From positions 32,732,055-32,796,054 of the forward strand of contig OY978529.1 of NCBI GenBank assembly GCA_963854835.1: 64,000 nt of DNA, in the 5' to 3' direction. A program made the translations under genes and the position numbers. Shown here piece after piece: positions 22,654 through 34,362 of the stretch. The stretch is from Megamerina dolium (lineage: Eukaryota > Arthropoda > Insecta > Diptera > Megamerinidae). Within the stretch, counting starts at the first letter, position 1. Each line of letters opens with the position of its first letter. Below the pieces are notes generated by a model. That model ran no database searches and was not told where the DNA came from. It saw only the letters and a list, made by a program, of their open reading frames with translations.

Positions 22654-25313
22654 CTTACTTACTTATGTGGCCATAACAACCGAATATCGATTTTGGCCGA
22701 AAATAACATGCTTCGCCAGCCATCTCTGTTCTTCGCTAGCTGGCGCCAGTTAGAAATTCCAAGCGCCGTCGGGTTCTCCAGTACTTGGTCTTTCCACCGG
22801 AGGTTTGGTCTTCCTCTTCTGCGTCGTCCTCCAGCGGGTTCCGAATATAACACCTTCTTAGCTGGAGCGTGTTCTTCCATTCAGTCGACATGACCTAGCC
22901 AGCGCAGCCGCTGGATTTTGATGCGCTTTACTATGTCAATATCGGTATACAGCTCGTACAGCTCATGGTTGTACCTTATTCGGTACTCGCCACCAACGCA
23001 AATAGGCTCAAAGATCTTGCGTAGGACTTTTCTCTCGAAAACTCCAAGCACTCGCTCATCCGAGGTGGAAATTGTCCAGGCTTCAGAGCCATATGTTAGG
23101 GCAGGCATGATGAGAGACTTGTAGAGTGTAGTTTTCGTTCTTCGAGAGAGGGCTCAACTTCTCAATTACTTACTCAGCCCAAAGCAACACCTGTTAGCAA
23201 GAGTTATCCTACGCATGATCTCCAAGCTGACGTCATTACTGCTGTTAACGCTGGTTCCAAGATAGACAAAGCCCCTTACTACTTCAAAAGTGTCAACAGT
23301 GACGTGCTGTCCAAGACGCCGGGGCTCTTTGTTTGTTGACACTAGATACTTCTTCTTGCCCTCGTTTACCGTGAGACCCATCCGACGCGACTCTCTTTCC
23401 AACTCTGAGAATGCTGCACTGACTGCTCGCGTGTTCATGCCGATTATGTCAATATCGTTGGCATACTCTAACAGCATGACACTTTTGTTGAAGATAGTGC
23501 CATTATGTCGTAGATCAGCAGCTCGTATTATTTTCTCCATAATAAGATTGAAGAAGTCGCATGATAACGAATCACCTTGTCTGAAACCCCGTTCGGTATT
23601 AAACGGTGCGGAGAGGTCCTTCCCAATTTTCACTGCACAACGGGAGGTATGCAGTGTCATTCTACAAAGTCGAATGAGCTTTGCAGGAATACCGAACTCA
23701 GACATTGTAGCATAGAGGTAATCCCTTACCGGACTGTCGAGAGCGGCTTTATAATCAACAAATAGGTGGTGTGTGTCGATCTGTTTTTCTTGGGTCTTCT
23801 CCAGGATTTGCCGCAGTGTGAATGGTCGATGGTGGATTTACCAGGTCTGAAGCCACACTGATACGGTCCAATCAAGTTGCTGAGCATAGGTTTCAACCTT
23901 TCACACAGTACGCTTGATAGAACCTTGTATGCGATGCTCAGGAGACTTATTCCACGGTAGTTGGCGCAAATTGTGGGGTCTCCTTTTTTATGTACAGGAC
24001 AGAGAACACTGAGCCTCCAATCATCAGGCATGCTTTCATCCGACCATATTCTGCTTATGAGCTGGTGCATGCGGGTGAGCAGCTCATCGCCTCCGGTCTT
24101 AAACAACTCGGCAGGCAGGCCATCAGCACCTGCAGCTTTGTTGTTCTTCAGCCTTAAAATGGCCGTTTCAACCTCGTCATAGTCGGGTGGTGGAATATCA
24201 ACACCATCATCTGTAATTGGGGTTATCGGGCAATCTCCTCCACTGGCGGAATTGTTCGTAGCATCGCCATTCAGTAACGTGGAGAAGTGTTCCCTCCATA
24301 GACTCAGTACACTCTGGACATCTGTAACTAGATTCCCATTTCCATCACGACAAGAAGAGGTTACGGGATTTAAACTTTCTTGTTCTCTGTTCTGCACTCC
24401 TTTTCTCTCTGTACCGCTCCTTAACAGCTCGCGTTGCGCCTGCACGCAGGATTTTTCTGTAGGCGGCGTCTTTCTCTGCGGTAGCGTCGCGACACTCCTG
24501 ATCATACCACTCATTCCTCAGAGGCCGGTAGTAACCGATTACCTCCTCGGCAGCAGTAGTCATGGAGTGGGATATATGTGTCCACCGTGCGCATGTATCA
24601 TCAAGTGGGCGAGTGTTCTGCATAAGCAGATCCGATAGTCGAGTGGAAAATGCATCTGATGTCTCTGGTGATCGCAGCTTACTTACGTCGAGCTTTCTCT
24701 ATGTGGGACTTCTCTTGTTATTTGCGACACATAAGCGTGTGCGCACCTTAGCTGCAACAAGGTAGTGATCCGAGTCGATGTTGGCACCACGGATCAATTT
24801 CACGTCCATCACACTGGAAGCATGCCTTCCGTCAATCACCACATGATCAATTTGGTTTCTTGTACGTTGATCTGGAGACAGCCATGTCACTTTGTGGATG
24901 TCGAGATGCTGGAATCTGGTACCACCAATTACCATGTTTCGTGCTGAGGCGAATTCGATCAGCCTCATTCCGTTATCGGAAGTGTTCTGGTGGAGGCTGA
25001 ATTTTCCGACAGGAAAATCACAGGACGCTCTTTTGGAGCAGCCCTGTCCTGTCCATCGCATTTCCTGGAGAGCGGTGATGTCAGCTCTGTATTTTTCGAG
25101 GACATCAACCAGCTGGATAGAGGCACCCTCCCTATAAAGGGACCGGACATTCCAGGTGCATATCCGTAAATCATTGTCCTTTTTTCGTTTGCGGGGGTCA
25201 TCAACAAAAGCGGTAGTCCTTATCCGAGGCATATTTGTTTTTTTCATTGAGGGGGTTTTTTATGTGGCGGGTCCCAAACCCAACGCACAACCTCTAACCG
25301 AGGAGATTTTCGC
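22654..25313 (-). mobile_element. RTE-type LINE retrotransposon, near full-length but defective
   Basis: The 13-bp target duplication CATTAATTAATTA is at 22641-22653 and 25314-25326, and the 3' end is a (CTTA)n tract as read on the plus strand. From 25247 the minus strand encodes an apurinic-type endonuclease start (LRICTWNVRSLYREGA, LQEMRWTGQG), its internal part deleted, then LSPDQRTRNQIDHVVID and DSDHYLVAAK. A linker follows, then a reverse transcriptase (LKNNKAAGADGLPAELFK, NYRGISLLSIAYKVLS, ERGFRQGDSLSCDFFN), and the C-terminal LTYGSEAWTI and GRRRRGRPNLRW blocks. Defects: frameshifts near 24500 and 23720, stops near 23160 and 22878, and the catalytic YADD box reads YAND. It is the parent type of the fragment at 4333-4926. 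Confidence 0.92.
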
Positions 25314-25475
25314 CATTAATTAATTAAACAAAATTTTTTTTCCAATAACGCTCGATATCAATTTCATTGACATTCTAATAGTATTAGAATGTAATGATTA
25401 GGTGTGTAATCTCCTTTACCACATGAAAATTATTGTAGCGGCAAACTCGACCTCGTTGGCAAAAACAAAGAAATA

Positions 25476-26758
25476 AAGGGTTATCCATTTTGCGGTTTCA
25501 AAAGTAAATGTAAATAAAACACATATAAAATATTTTTTGTCGTGATATTTCTTTTTTATTATAAAGTTTGAACGTTGATATTATGTGTGAAATACTACAT
25601 CATTTAAATGACCACCACGCGAATTGTTGCAAGCATCGATTCTTTTGAGGTAATTTTCGACCACTTTTTGACACATATTGGGCGGTATCTCAGCCATAAC
25701 GTGACGAATGTTGGTTTTTAGGTGCTCAAGAGTTAAAGGTTTATCTGCATAAACATGGTCTTTCGCGTAGCCCCACAAAAAAAAGTCAAGCGGTATCAAA
25801 TCGCATGATCTTGGTGGCCACTTGATATCGCCACGACGAGAAATTACGCGGCCAGAAAATTTCTCTTGCAATAAAGCCATATTCGCTCGAGTTGTGTGGC
25901 ATGTGGTACCGTCTTGTTGAAACCACATATTCTCTAAGTCGTATTCTTCAATAGCAGGCAAAAAAAAGTCGGTTATCATATGACCATAGTCGTTCCATCG
26001 TCGGTTTCGAAAAAGTAAGGTCCAATCACACCTCCGGACCAAAGAGCGCACCAAGCAGTGACTTTTTGTGGATGTAGTGGCCTCTCTTCAATTACTTGAG
26101 GATTCTCAGAACCCCAAATACGACAATTTTGTTTGTTAACATACCCACCGAGTGAGAAATGTGCTTCGTCGCTGAAGAAAATTTTGTTCGAAAAATCGCC
26201 GTCCACCGCCTGTTGTTCAAGCACCCATTCGACGTATCTACGACGTTGTGAATGGTCAGCTGGCTTCAGTTGTTGTGTGAGCTGGATTTTATATGGATGT
26301 AGGTGTAGATCCAAATGCAAAATACGCCATAATGTGCCGTAAGACAGTCCTAATTCCTGAGAACGACGAGGAATCGACACATTCGGGTCTTCGGCAACAC
26401 TTTCACTTACAGCAGCGATATTTTCGGTGGTACGAGCGAAACGATGATGCACAGGCCTTACAATATCTGTAACCGATCCAGTCTCTTCATATTTCTTCAC
26501 AATTTTGCCAATTGGTTGCGTAGTTGGACGATTATGTAAACCATAATCTCCTCTTAAAGCACGATATGTGGCTGTGGCAGAATCACCATTTTTGTAGTAG
26601 GTTTTTACAATTTTAATGCATTGTGCGATAGTTAAGCGATTCATTTTCGCAAATGTCAGACTTTGAACTGAAAAAGAAAGAAATTGTTTTAACAACTCAG
26701 TTTGACAGCTGTCGAATTCTAGCCCTATACTTTTGAAACCGCGAAATGGATAACCCTT
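25476..26758 (-). mobile_element. Tc1/mariner-superfamily transposon with disrupted transposase
   Basis: A 1283-bp element is flanked by TA, with near-perfect inverted ends starting AAGGGTTATCCATTT. The minus-strand transposase starts at ATG 26644 (MNRLTIAQCIKIVKTYY) with an N-terminal helix-turn-helix, RRSQELGLSYGTLWRIL, the first catalytic Asp in IFFSDEAHF, the second in WFQQDGTTCH, and a third-Asp region PPRSCDLIPLDFFLWG. By my count 36 residues separate the second Asp from that of SCD and 41 from that of PLD, unlike the 34 of classical mariner. Near 26000 a short deletion fuses GPYFFETDDGTT to the wrong frame, losing the VNG-type block, so the enzyme is broken. The rest is remarkably intact. 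Confidence 0.92.
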
Positions 26759-26999
26759 TACAAATCTTCGAATAGAAAACGAAATTTAGAAGAAAAAAAG
26801 AGGAATGTCATTCGTTTTTCTTCAACATGGCAATACTGTCAATTCAATGCAACAGATGATAAATATAGCAAATAATTGGCATCATCATCTCGTCGCCAAA
26901 TGCAGTAATGCCACAGCAATCAAACGTTAAAATACAACAAAGAAGTAAATAAATTATAAATTTTCAAATAAATCCTGATATAAAGCAAAGCAAAACACA
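26759..26999 (+). promoter_or_regulatory. Presumed promoter/5'UTR of the ZAD zinc-finger gene
   Basis: Only 241 bp separate the transposon end from the ATG at 27000. An A-rich leader (AAAGCAAAACACAATG) precedes the ATG. No core promoter motif is firmly identified. The transposon inserted very close upstream. Confidence 0.3.
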
Positions 27000-28479
27000 A
27001 TGAACATTGAATTAAATACAGAAAATCTTCAGAACTTATGTAGAATTTGTTTTAGTGAAGGTGAGTTCAATATACAACATTTTCAAGTGGAGCTTCCATC
27101 ATCCGAATATGACAATGAATTAATTTCAAACGCCAAAATGCAATTGGACACTACTGAAGCTGCCATTGATGTACTGGCGGAAGAGGTTTCTATTTTCGAA
27201 ATGTTGCGAATATTTCATAGCTGGAGAGTATGTATAAATAAATGTATTGATTATAAAGTATTAAGGACTACTGACAATGTTGGTTAATTTTCTTTAGGAT
27301 AAATTAGAATTGTACGATGATGAACCGCAACTTGTATGTCATACCTGCCTAAATGAAATTCTCAAATGTTATTTATTCTATAGGAAAATGGAGACAGCTC
27401 ATAGGCAGATCGAGAAGATTTATAACGAAACTTACGAATTACAAGACGACACTAACGAAGATATTTTGTACGAAGAAGAAGCTCATTTGGACGATAATTT
27501 AGATGGTATTGAGCTTGATTGTGAACCGGTTGTAGATGAAGAATTACATATAGACCAAGTAATAGAAATATCGCCGAAAGAAACTACTATAATAAAGACA
27601 AGCGCAGCTGCAGAACCAACATCAGCACCAGAAAAGAGACATCAGGAAGAACATAGACGTAAAATGTCGAAAGATCCGAAATTTGTTTTAACTGGTGGTG
27701 TTACAAAAATGCTAACACATATTTCACGCGATACTGATAATGGTGATCCCGCTGAGTCTTCGCACAAACGGCTCTGCACCGCAAAAACTAGTCCAGAAAA
27801 GGGGCAAAAAAGAAAACGATTACATAAATACACTACAACAAGTTCAATGCCATTGGAAAATGCTTCATTGGTAGTGTCACAATTTATACCTTCCATAAGA
27901 CAAGAAACCATAGAACTGGACACAGGCGTTGCTCACTCAGAATCATCCGAAACTATTCAATTACCACGAGATGACTTGCGTACAATGGACTATGGTCCTG
28001 TTGAAATAAAAATTTCTGATTTCAATGAAATGTCTGAGATACTCAGTTCACATATTGAACATGAAGATGCAAGTGATTCAAATCGAAAACCAACAGTTTA
28101 TGCCTGCAAATACTGTCCACGCGCATTTTCAGCAGCTGAATATCTTATAGCCCATGTACGTAAAAGTCATGTTTGTAGGTGTTGTACAATGGCATTTGCC
28201 AAAACTTCCGATTTGTATGCTCATATCAAAGAAATGCATCAACGACATATTTGTGTGGTCTGCAATATAGAACTGAGCACACACAGTAACCTACGAGGCC
28301 ATATTAAACGTATGCATGGCATAAAATTGCCAAAACAAGTTGCATTACTGGACTATCGGCCACAAAGTTCAGACACTATGGTTACAGTAGAAGAGGATAA
28401 CGGTGTTGAATTAGTAGTGCAAGTAGAACGTTTGGATGATGACAATGGACTTACAGAAAATTGTGAGCAACCGAATTAG
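27000..28479 (+). CDS. ZAD-domain C2H2 zinc-finger protein, 2 exons
   Basis: Exons 27000-27227 and 27298-28479 (70-bp intron, GAGA|GTATGT to TTCTTTAG, phase 0) give 469 residues. The ZAD zinc-binding pairs are C14/C17 (LCRICF) and C90/C93 (VCHTCLNE), so the intron splits the ZAD. A helix with CYLFYRKMETAHRQ completes the domain, which mediates dimerisation in insect transcription factors. A long acidic, Ser/Thr-rich linker contains a basic run (KGQKRKR). Near the C-terminus (about 344-420) are three C2H2 fingers: YACKYC...H, HVCRCC...H and HICVVC...H, with short linkers. It is probably a nuclear DNA-binding regulator; targets unknown. Its stop lies 107 bp from that of the converging ALKBH4 gene. 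Confidence 0.88.
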
Positions 28480-28586
28480 AATTAGTAAACAACTCATAAA
28501 AACATGGTGAACTCGTTTAAATTATATTGTAAGAAATACCGATAATTTACAAAAAATTTTAATGTAAAAATTAAAAGCAAGATAAT

Positions 28587-29613
28587 TCATAAAGCTATTT
28601 CCTTGTGATTTTTATTCTCTGAATAGACCCAAAAATTCTGAGCGTTTTTCATCACATCCTCACCCTTCTGCTTCTCACCTCCATCGATATACATAGGCGT
28701 GAATTCACGGTAAGCAATACACACACGTCTCTCCGTAACATCTTCGCGTAGAACTGAATGTTCAAATTGATAGCGTGCAGGACCATATAATACAATAAGA
28801 GAACGACTAGAAAAAACATATATTAAAATCATACTCTCTTAATATAATCAAATACGAGAGCAAATCTTACTTTGGCATTGGAATGCGTATTGTACAATCT
28901 TTAAATTGAAGTAAATCATCATCGGTGGCCAATGGTAAAAGTAGTTTGTCTTCATATTGTTGAACTAATTCCAGATTATATTTTGCTGTTTTAAGAAGCG
29001 CATCTCGGTATCCAGCATCATATAACGTTAATGTTAAAACAGCATCGCCCAAACAATTGACAGTAACAACACGTTCTCCCCATATCCAGCAATCATCAAT
29101 ATGTGGATCAATTGATGCACCTTTTGTGGGATCATACTCCAATGAACATTGTTCGATTGCCTGATAATTGGACAGCAAATCAATCTCACACAAACGTGAT
29201 TGTACAAATTTTGAAAATTCCGGAAATCCATTGAATAATCCATTCTTTAATTTACGTTTTTTAAAATTAGTTTTCGGTCCAAAATTCTGTTTTCTTCGTC
29301 CACTTTGTGATATATCCCACGGCATTGAATCTAGTTTATGCATAAGCTCAATTGCTTCTTCCCCACTAAGAAACTCTTCAAGTACATAAATACCAGGGAA
29401 CGGTATTCCATGTGTTCCGTCATGTTGTGAATGTTGTGCACACACTTCTTTTGTATTCCAACCAGGAAAAAGACGTTCACATGCCGGACAATATGATAAT
29501 GCTATTGATTTCTCGAATTCAGTTTTGGCATTAAGTTTGTCAATGTTATATTGCTTTTCACACTGTAAACACGAACGTATTCCTTTGCATCCACATGGTC
29601 TTATTGTATTCAT
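28587..29613 (-). CDS. ALKBH4: ALKBH4-like 2-oxoglutarate/Fe(II) dioxygenase, 2 exons
   Basis: Exons 29613-28871 and 28806-28587 (64-bp intron, CCAAA|GTAAGA to TTTTCTAG) give 320 residues, close to the 302 of human ALKBH4. The N-terminus has the characteristic Cys cluster CGCKGIRSCLQC. The jelly-roll core includes the iron ligands H171 and D173 in PHIDDCWIWGER, the third likely H264 (RYQFEHSV), and the 2-oxoglutarate arginine in ERRVCIAYRE. ALKBH4 demethylates actin Lys84 in mammals and has been linked to DNA 6mA removal; the fly role is inferred. ATG 29613 is chosen because homology starts at MNTIRPCGC; an in-frame ATG at 29643 would add ten residues. The intron falls just before the conserved RSLIVLYGPARY block. 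Confidence 0.9.
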
Positions 29614-29866
29614 TTCAGCTCTGAGTATCGTAATAAAGCACATACATTTCTTGTGAACAACGTCTCAATGGCTTTGCGAAAAGTGTCAGAATTGACAATC
29701 AGCTGTTTGTTAAAGCTGAGAAGTTCCATCTCCAGCCATTGTCACTTTTTTGTGGAATCTATTTTATCATTATCACACAACAAAATGTAATAAGTCAAAT
29801 AACTTCTAGCGAATTAGAGGAGATTCTCATAAATAAATCAACGGCGAAATATATCAATGATGACAG
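29614..29866 (-). other. Upstream of ALKBH4
   Basis: About 250 bp of non-repetitive sequence before the MITE-like copy at 29867; the ALKBH4 promoter must lie here. No core element assigned. Confidence 0.3.
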
Positions 29867-30293
<427 letters not shown>

Positions 30294-30354
30294 GGTTTAT
30301 CCGAATCAGATCACTTATATGGGTCCCTTTTCGTCTCTCAAATCGTGTGTTAAT

Positions 30355-30780
30355 TATTTGTTCGGTTGCAGAATTCTTCTACTTCCTTCCTCATAATAAC
30401 ATCACGCGTTATTTCAAGCATGTCTTTGTGGGGTATGTTCCACATTTCGAGTTCATCAATAAATTGGCGACCCAGTGTGGACATCCTCAGCATCCTCCCC
30501 ATCAACAAGACCCATCTTGCTGAGGTGGTACCTGAAATTGCCATGCGCAGTTATTAATGCAGTTAACCAGCTTAGAGTCATTCGTCCTAGACTGAGAGCC
30601 CTCCCCGATTCACTGCCCTTTGATAGCCTCAACGAAGCCTTTGCCTGTCTACAAGTAGATAAGTTCTCCCATCTCGTGAGATGGAGTTACTTTATCCACT
30701 CTTCGACCTTTGCCTTCACCGTCCCGCTACTGAGAGCAACTACTGGTTCCTGTCCATAAAATTCAGCTTCAGATCCTTGT
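30355..30780 (-). mobile_element. Non-LTR retrotransposon remnant, RNase H region
   Basis: Read on the minus strand, a discontinuous frame gives MTLSWLTALITAHGNFRYHL and KMGLVD, recalling the C-terminal segment of the RNase H domain of I/R1/LOA-type LINEs (LTGHC..NYHLNKMG). Upstream, degraded segments continue. Stops and frameshifts are frequent; no ends were found. Confidence 0.5.
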
Positions 30781-30954
30781 CTAGCCAAGGATACAGAAGG
30801 TAAATAAAACTGCGAACATTTATATAAAATTATAAATCAAGCAATATTTATAACGTTATTATGAAAAAATATTAGAAGAAACAAGTAAATAAATATACCG
30901 CGAAAATATGTATATTACCTAAAGTGACCAAGTATCTCGATTCAGTAACTGCTT

Positions 30955-31098
30955 AACGACAAATATTGTTATCGTTAGCTAACTATAGTTGTAGCTTGCG
31001 GTAAGGACACTAGTTAGTAGTCATGATTCAGTAACTTTCAGGAAACGATATTTGTCGTTACAAACATCGTTACGTTTTTAACGACAAACATAGTTAAC
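30955..31098. repeat. Cluster of short inverted AACGACAAA-type repeats
   Basis: AACGACAAATATTGTTATCG near 30956, its inverse ACGATATTTGTCGTT near 31043 and TTAACGACAAACATAGTTAA near 31078 form partly complementary pairs. This may be the relic of a foldback element; no coding content. Confidence 0.4.
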
Positions 31099-31500
31099 TT
31101 TTTAACTTTAATATGGCAACATTCCATATTTTGACGTCAATTTGAAAAGAAATTGATAACAATAAATCCAAAAAAATTTGTGAGCCAAATATGGAAAAAT
31201 TTATGTAAGAAGTATGCAAGTAAATAATGAAAATAAATTTCTTTTTTATACAAAATGCATTTTTTATATCAACAGTAAAAAATCTCGATGTGCAAGAAAT
31301 TTCCCTCAGCAATACTCCATGATTTTATTTAATAAAACCAAAGGTTTAGCTGAGGGGAAACTTCGTGTCCAACATGGAAAGGATAAAAGTAAGAAGAAGT
31401 GGACTGTATTAGCTGCTGAGCGGAGTAGAGAAAATCGGAGACCAGTGGCAATCGTTGAGTTCGATTCTTATTGTTTTATGTTTGCTAATGGATATTGATG

Positions 31501-31680
31501 TTTTACCAAAGAATATCTAATTATTTGTATTATAATTTGCTTTGAATTTTTGAACTTTTCGCTGATTGCAATAATATACATATGTATGCATGTAACTTTA
31601 TATAATATTGTAATCAGCGAAAAGTTCAAAAATAAAAAGTAAATTATAATATATAAAATTATACATTCTTTGGTTTTACC
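31501..31680. mobile_element. 180-bp foldback/MITE with about 67-bp arms
   Basis: The left arm 31501-31567 (TTTTACCAAAGAAT ... TTTTTGAACTTTTCGCTGATT) and right arm 31611-31680 are imperfect reverse complements. The inner 20 bp are perfect. A 43-bp loop separates them. As RNA or single-stranded DNA this would be a long hairpin. No TSD is assigned. Confidence 0.75.
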
Positions 31681-32039
31681 ATATGTCTGATTATAGGTAT
31701 GGCACGATGTTAAAAACCGAACAGCCGTTAGGCTGTGCGAGCTTAGAAAAGCGAAAGCTCAAACCGGAAATCTGCCATTGACCACAACAGAACAATAATT
31801 CAATTTTTTTTTAATACTAATAAAAATAATTCGTTTTTAAGAGGAACACATTTTTTATCATCATTTTGAAAGAGATAATTTTAAAAAAATTAAAAAAAAT
31901 ATTTTAATGCAAACGAACTTAAGTAATCCATATATCATCTTAAACGTATTCGTCCTTACTTAAAATGAATTAACCATATATATTTTATATTATGACTTGT
32001 ACATAAAAATTAAATCAGACTTTTTTTGTATTACATTGA

Positions 32040-32549
32040 TAACAATTTGGTGATCTATGCTCCATGCAGTAAGTTTTTTTTACATTTTATGCAGTAATAC
32101 ACACTCATACGTTTTTTTTTTTGCTGGACAAAAGCTGGAAAGTGACCGCTTTCCTTTTTTTATTTCAGGTTCGCCAGCATTATCTTCCTGATTTTCAGAA
32201 GTCCCCATCGTGTTATTTATTGCCTCACGAACTCTTTTTTATATAGCCAACCGAAATTATTCTTGCCTCTTACAATAGGTGTGGAATGCTTAATAATAAG
32301 AGTCTCGCAGCAATCTGATGGCGTTTCCCTATTCGATGTGGTTGCGATTAGATCTTGGTGGACAAAGCTCGACGTTGGTTTACTTATAACTATATGGTTC
32401 GTGTCATCGTCAGATTCAGCAATATAATTAGGGGGGTCAGCAAAACTGTCATCCGAATCAAAATCTTCTTCCAAATTATCCTCACTTTCGCTTCCATTCA
32501 ACGATATTTCTTCCAACCATTTTAGCACATATTCTTCAGAAGTAACCAC
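32040..32549 (-). pseudogene. Possible piggyBac-like transposase fragment
   Basis: Minus-strand frame from 32549 encodes 110 residues, very acidic (SESEDNLEEDFDSDDSFADP), with VLKWLEE near its start and NNFGWLYKK near its end. Downstream in another frame is a basic, Cys-containing end (YYCIKCKKNLLHGA then stop). An acidic N-terminus plus a short C-terminal Cys cluster recalls piggyBac-type transposases with the catalytic middle deleted. No TTAA-flanked ends were found, so the assignment is tentative; it could be another protein remnant. Confidence 0.3.
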
Positions 32550-32560
32550 CTCAAGTGAGT

Positions 32561-32928
32561 GGGTGCCGTGGCTCAGTGGTTAGTGTGTTGGCCTTCTGAT
32601 CTGTAGGTCGTGGTTCAATCCCCGGCTCATGCATAACAAATTTAATATCGAAAAGATTTTTCTTTCGAACGGTACCCACCAGTCGGCAAGCAATTGGCAA
32701 TTCTTCCGACAGTAACAACTTGCCATGAAAAAGCTTCTAAAAGAACTCTGTGACAAAGCCCCGAAAAAGTGATGTCGCAAGGGTTCTGCCGTTCGGAACC
32801 GGCTAAAATAAGTAGGTCCCTTCTAATACTGTCCAAAATTTAACACGCACAACAGTAATTGAAGAGAAGCTCGACCAATGAGCCCTTCGGGGCTTTAAGT
32901 GCCACATATTTATTTTTTCTTTTTTTTA
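32561..32928 (+). mobile_element. tRNA-derived SINE, complete reference copy
   Basis: The head (32561-32630) is tRNA-like: A box TGGCTCAGTGG at 32569-32579 and B box GGTTCAATCCC at 32612-32622, spaced as an internal RNA polymerase III promoter. A unique body of about 250 bp follows, then a perfect stem-loop AGCCCTTCGGGGCT (UUCG tetraloop) near 32882-32895, then CACATATTTATTTTTT as the tail. Total about 365 bp. Related copies: 345-589, 3765-4075, 21282-21420, 54480-54765 and 59145-59487. The anticodon arm is degenerate, so this is not a functional tRNA. Confidence 0.88.
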
Positions 32929-33121
32929 GGCATCTCAATAAGTAAAAAAAAATTAAGTTCAGAACAGAAAATAGCTAAAAAACACGCTAAAAGCTAAAAT
33001 AAGACCAAGCAAAAAAAAAACCTTTACTAATAAATTTCGCCTGCCAGGCGTCAAGAGAGTGTACAACTCAGCCGCTCAAAGGCACTGTACAATGTGCGTC
33101 TACTCACAAGCTCGTACAGCG

Positions 33122-33388
33122 CTAAACTGAGTTGGCGTAAACGCTTGTTTTGATCGCTAAAGGCGTTCGTGAAATATCGCGAGAAAATCGAATTCGTTCC
33201 GCCTCATAGGCGAAAGTTAGTATTCTAGGGTTAAATATCAGTGGTGTCATGCGGGTTGCCTTAAAAAATTGCTCACTGTCTCTATTCTTCATCGAGAGAA
33301 AAATCTTCTCAAAATATCCTGCACTCTTCCTGTCCCTGTTAATGGGACGGACAGACCATCTCCGCTTTCGATGGGTAGACTGCGACAT
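33122..33388 (-). pseudogene. PIF/Harbinger transposase N-terminal remnant
   Basis: The 88-residue frame starts MSQSTHRKRRWSVRPINRDR and continues with GYFEKIFLSMKNRD and FFKATRMTPLIFN, matching the conserved start of Harbinger/HARBI1-type transposases (RRWWVRP, a MR.. segment and F..RM.P..F). The DDE catalytic part is absent; after RMTPLIFN the sequence no longer aligns. Terminal repeats were not found. Confidence 0.6.
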
Positions 33389-34004
33389 TATTTCATATAC
33401 AATACTTGATCTGCTTGCAACATTTTTCGATTTTATTCACTCTTAAGTATTTATATTTTGCTGTTGTTTAAACAAAAACTGATGTCTATTTATGATGTTT
33501 TATTAAATAGAAATGTTATTGTATCTAATACAAAACAAAAACAGATGTCGAAGTGTACGTAAAGGAACGTTGTATTATAACTGGCCTTACTTCTTGCTAC
33601 GACAAAGTGACATTCCATTACCTCACGTTACTTCACGTTACTTCTATTATAACCAGAGCATAAGTAGAAAAGCTGTGGACCAAAATATGTAAATAAAAGC
33701 GAAGTGGTTTTGTGTTTTACAATCCTTCCAGCTCCGCCATTTCTGTGGGTGTGCCGTCAACGTCAGTAGTAACACGTATTGTTTTGAACATAACGCCTGA
33801 GAAAATTGTAGTAGATTATATAATATCGTATATGCATTTCTGCTTGAGGTTGATAAAATCACCATTTATGAAATGGTCCCTGCCAATCACACTATTTTTG
33901 TGGTTGAAAAGATTTAATCGCCGGCAGAAACGAATCCACACGTGTACGTAATTGCAAATACACATCACACGGAAAGGTAAAAAGGTTCTTTAATAATCGA
34001 GTGC
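33389..34004. other. Unassigned sequence beside the Harbinger remnant
   Basis: Contains CACGTTACTTCACGTTACTTC as a short tandem repeat near 33624-33644. A minus-strand stretch near 33730-33800 gives RVTTDVDGTPTEMAELE, unrecognised, interrupted by stops. No gene can be supported. Confidence 0.3.
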
Positions 34005-34362
34005 AGTGGCGAGTTCGCATACTTCATTTATAAAAATAAAATTTTTTTTCAATGAAAATTGTAAGAATATATATATTTATTTGCCCTTTTCGGTTAATTT
34101 TCTTTTCGTTTATGACGTCAGCATACAAACAGCATACTGTCAATCTCAAACCAAAAAAGATAACTGTTCACTCAGGGCGCAATCTCTATTTCTATCATTC
34201 TTGAGAAAAAATTTGCAACAATTATCACAGAGAGAAAAAAATTTGCTCTCTCAATTTCTTCTCTTTTACTGGTTTTTGGACGTATGCGAACTCTTTTCCA
34301 ATAAGAAATACTAAAATTTGTAATAATTTGAAAAAACTATTACGTACGCGAATGGACCTAAC
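34005..34362 (-). mobile_element. MITE-like element, copy B (reverse)
   Basis: The outer ends carry related inverted motifs (GAGTTCGCATAC on the left, GTACGCGAATGGACCTA on the right). Interior blocks match copy A at 29867-30104, including GATTGCGCCCTG and GACGTCATAAAC. No coding capacity. Copy B retains only a short TA run. Confidence 0.5.

Noticed and set aside
32561..32630. Functional tRNA gene
   Set aside because: A and B boxes are good, but the anticodon arm does not form a proper 7-nt loop and the sequence continues as a dispersed SINE.
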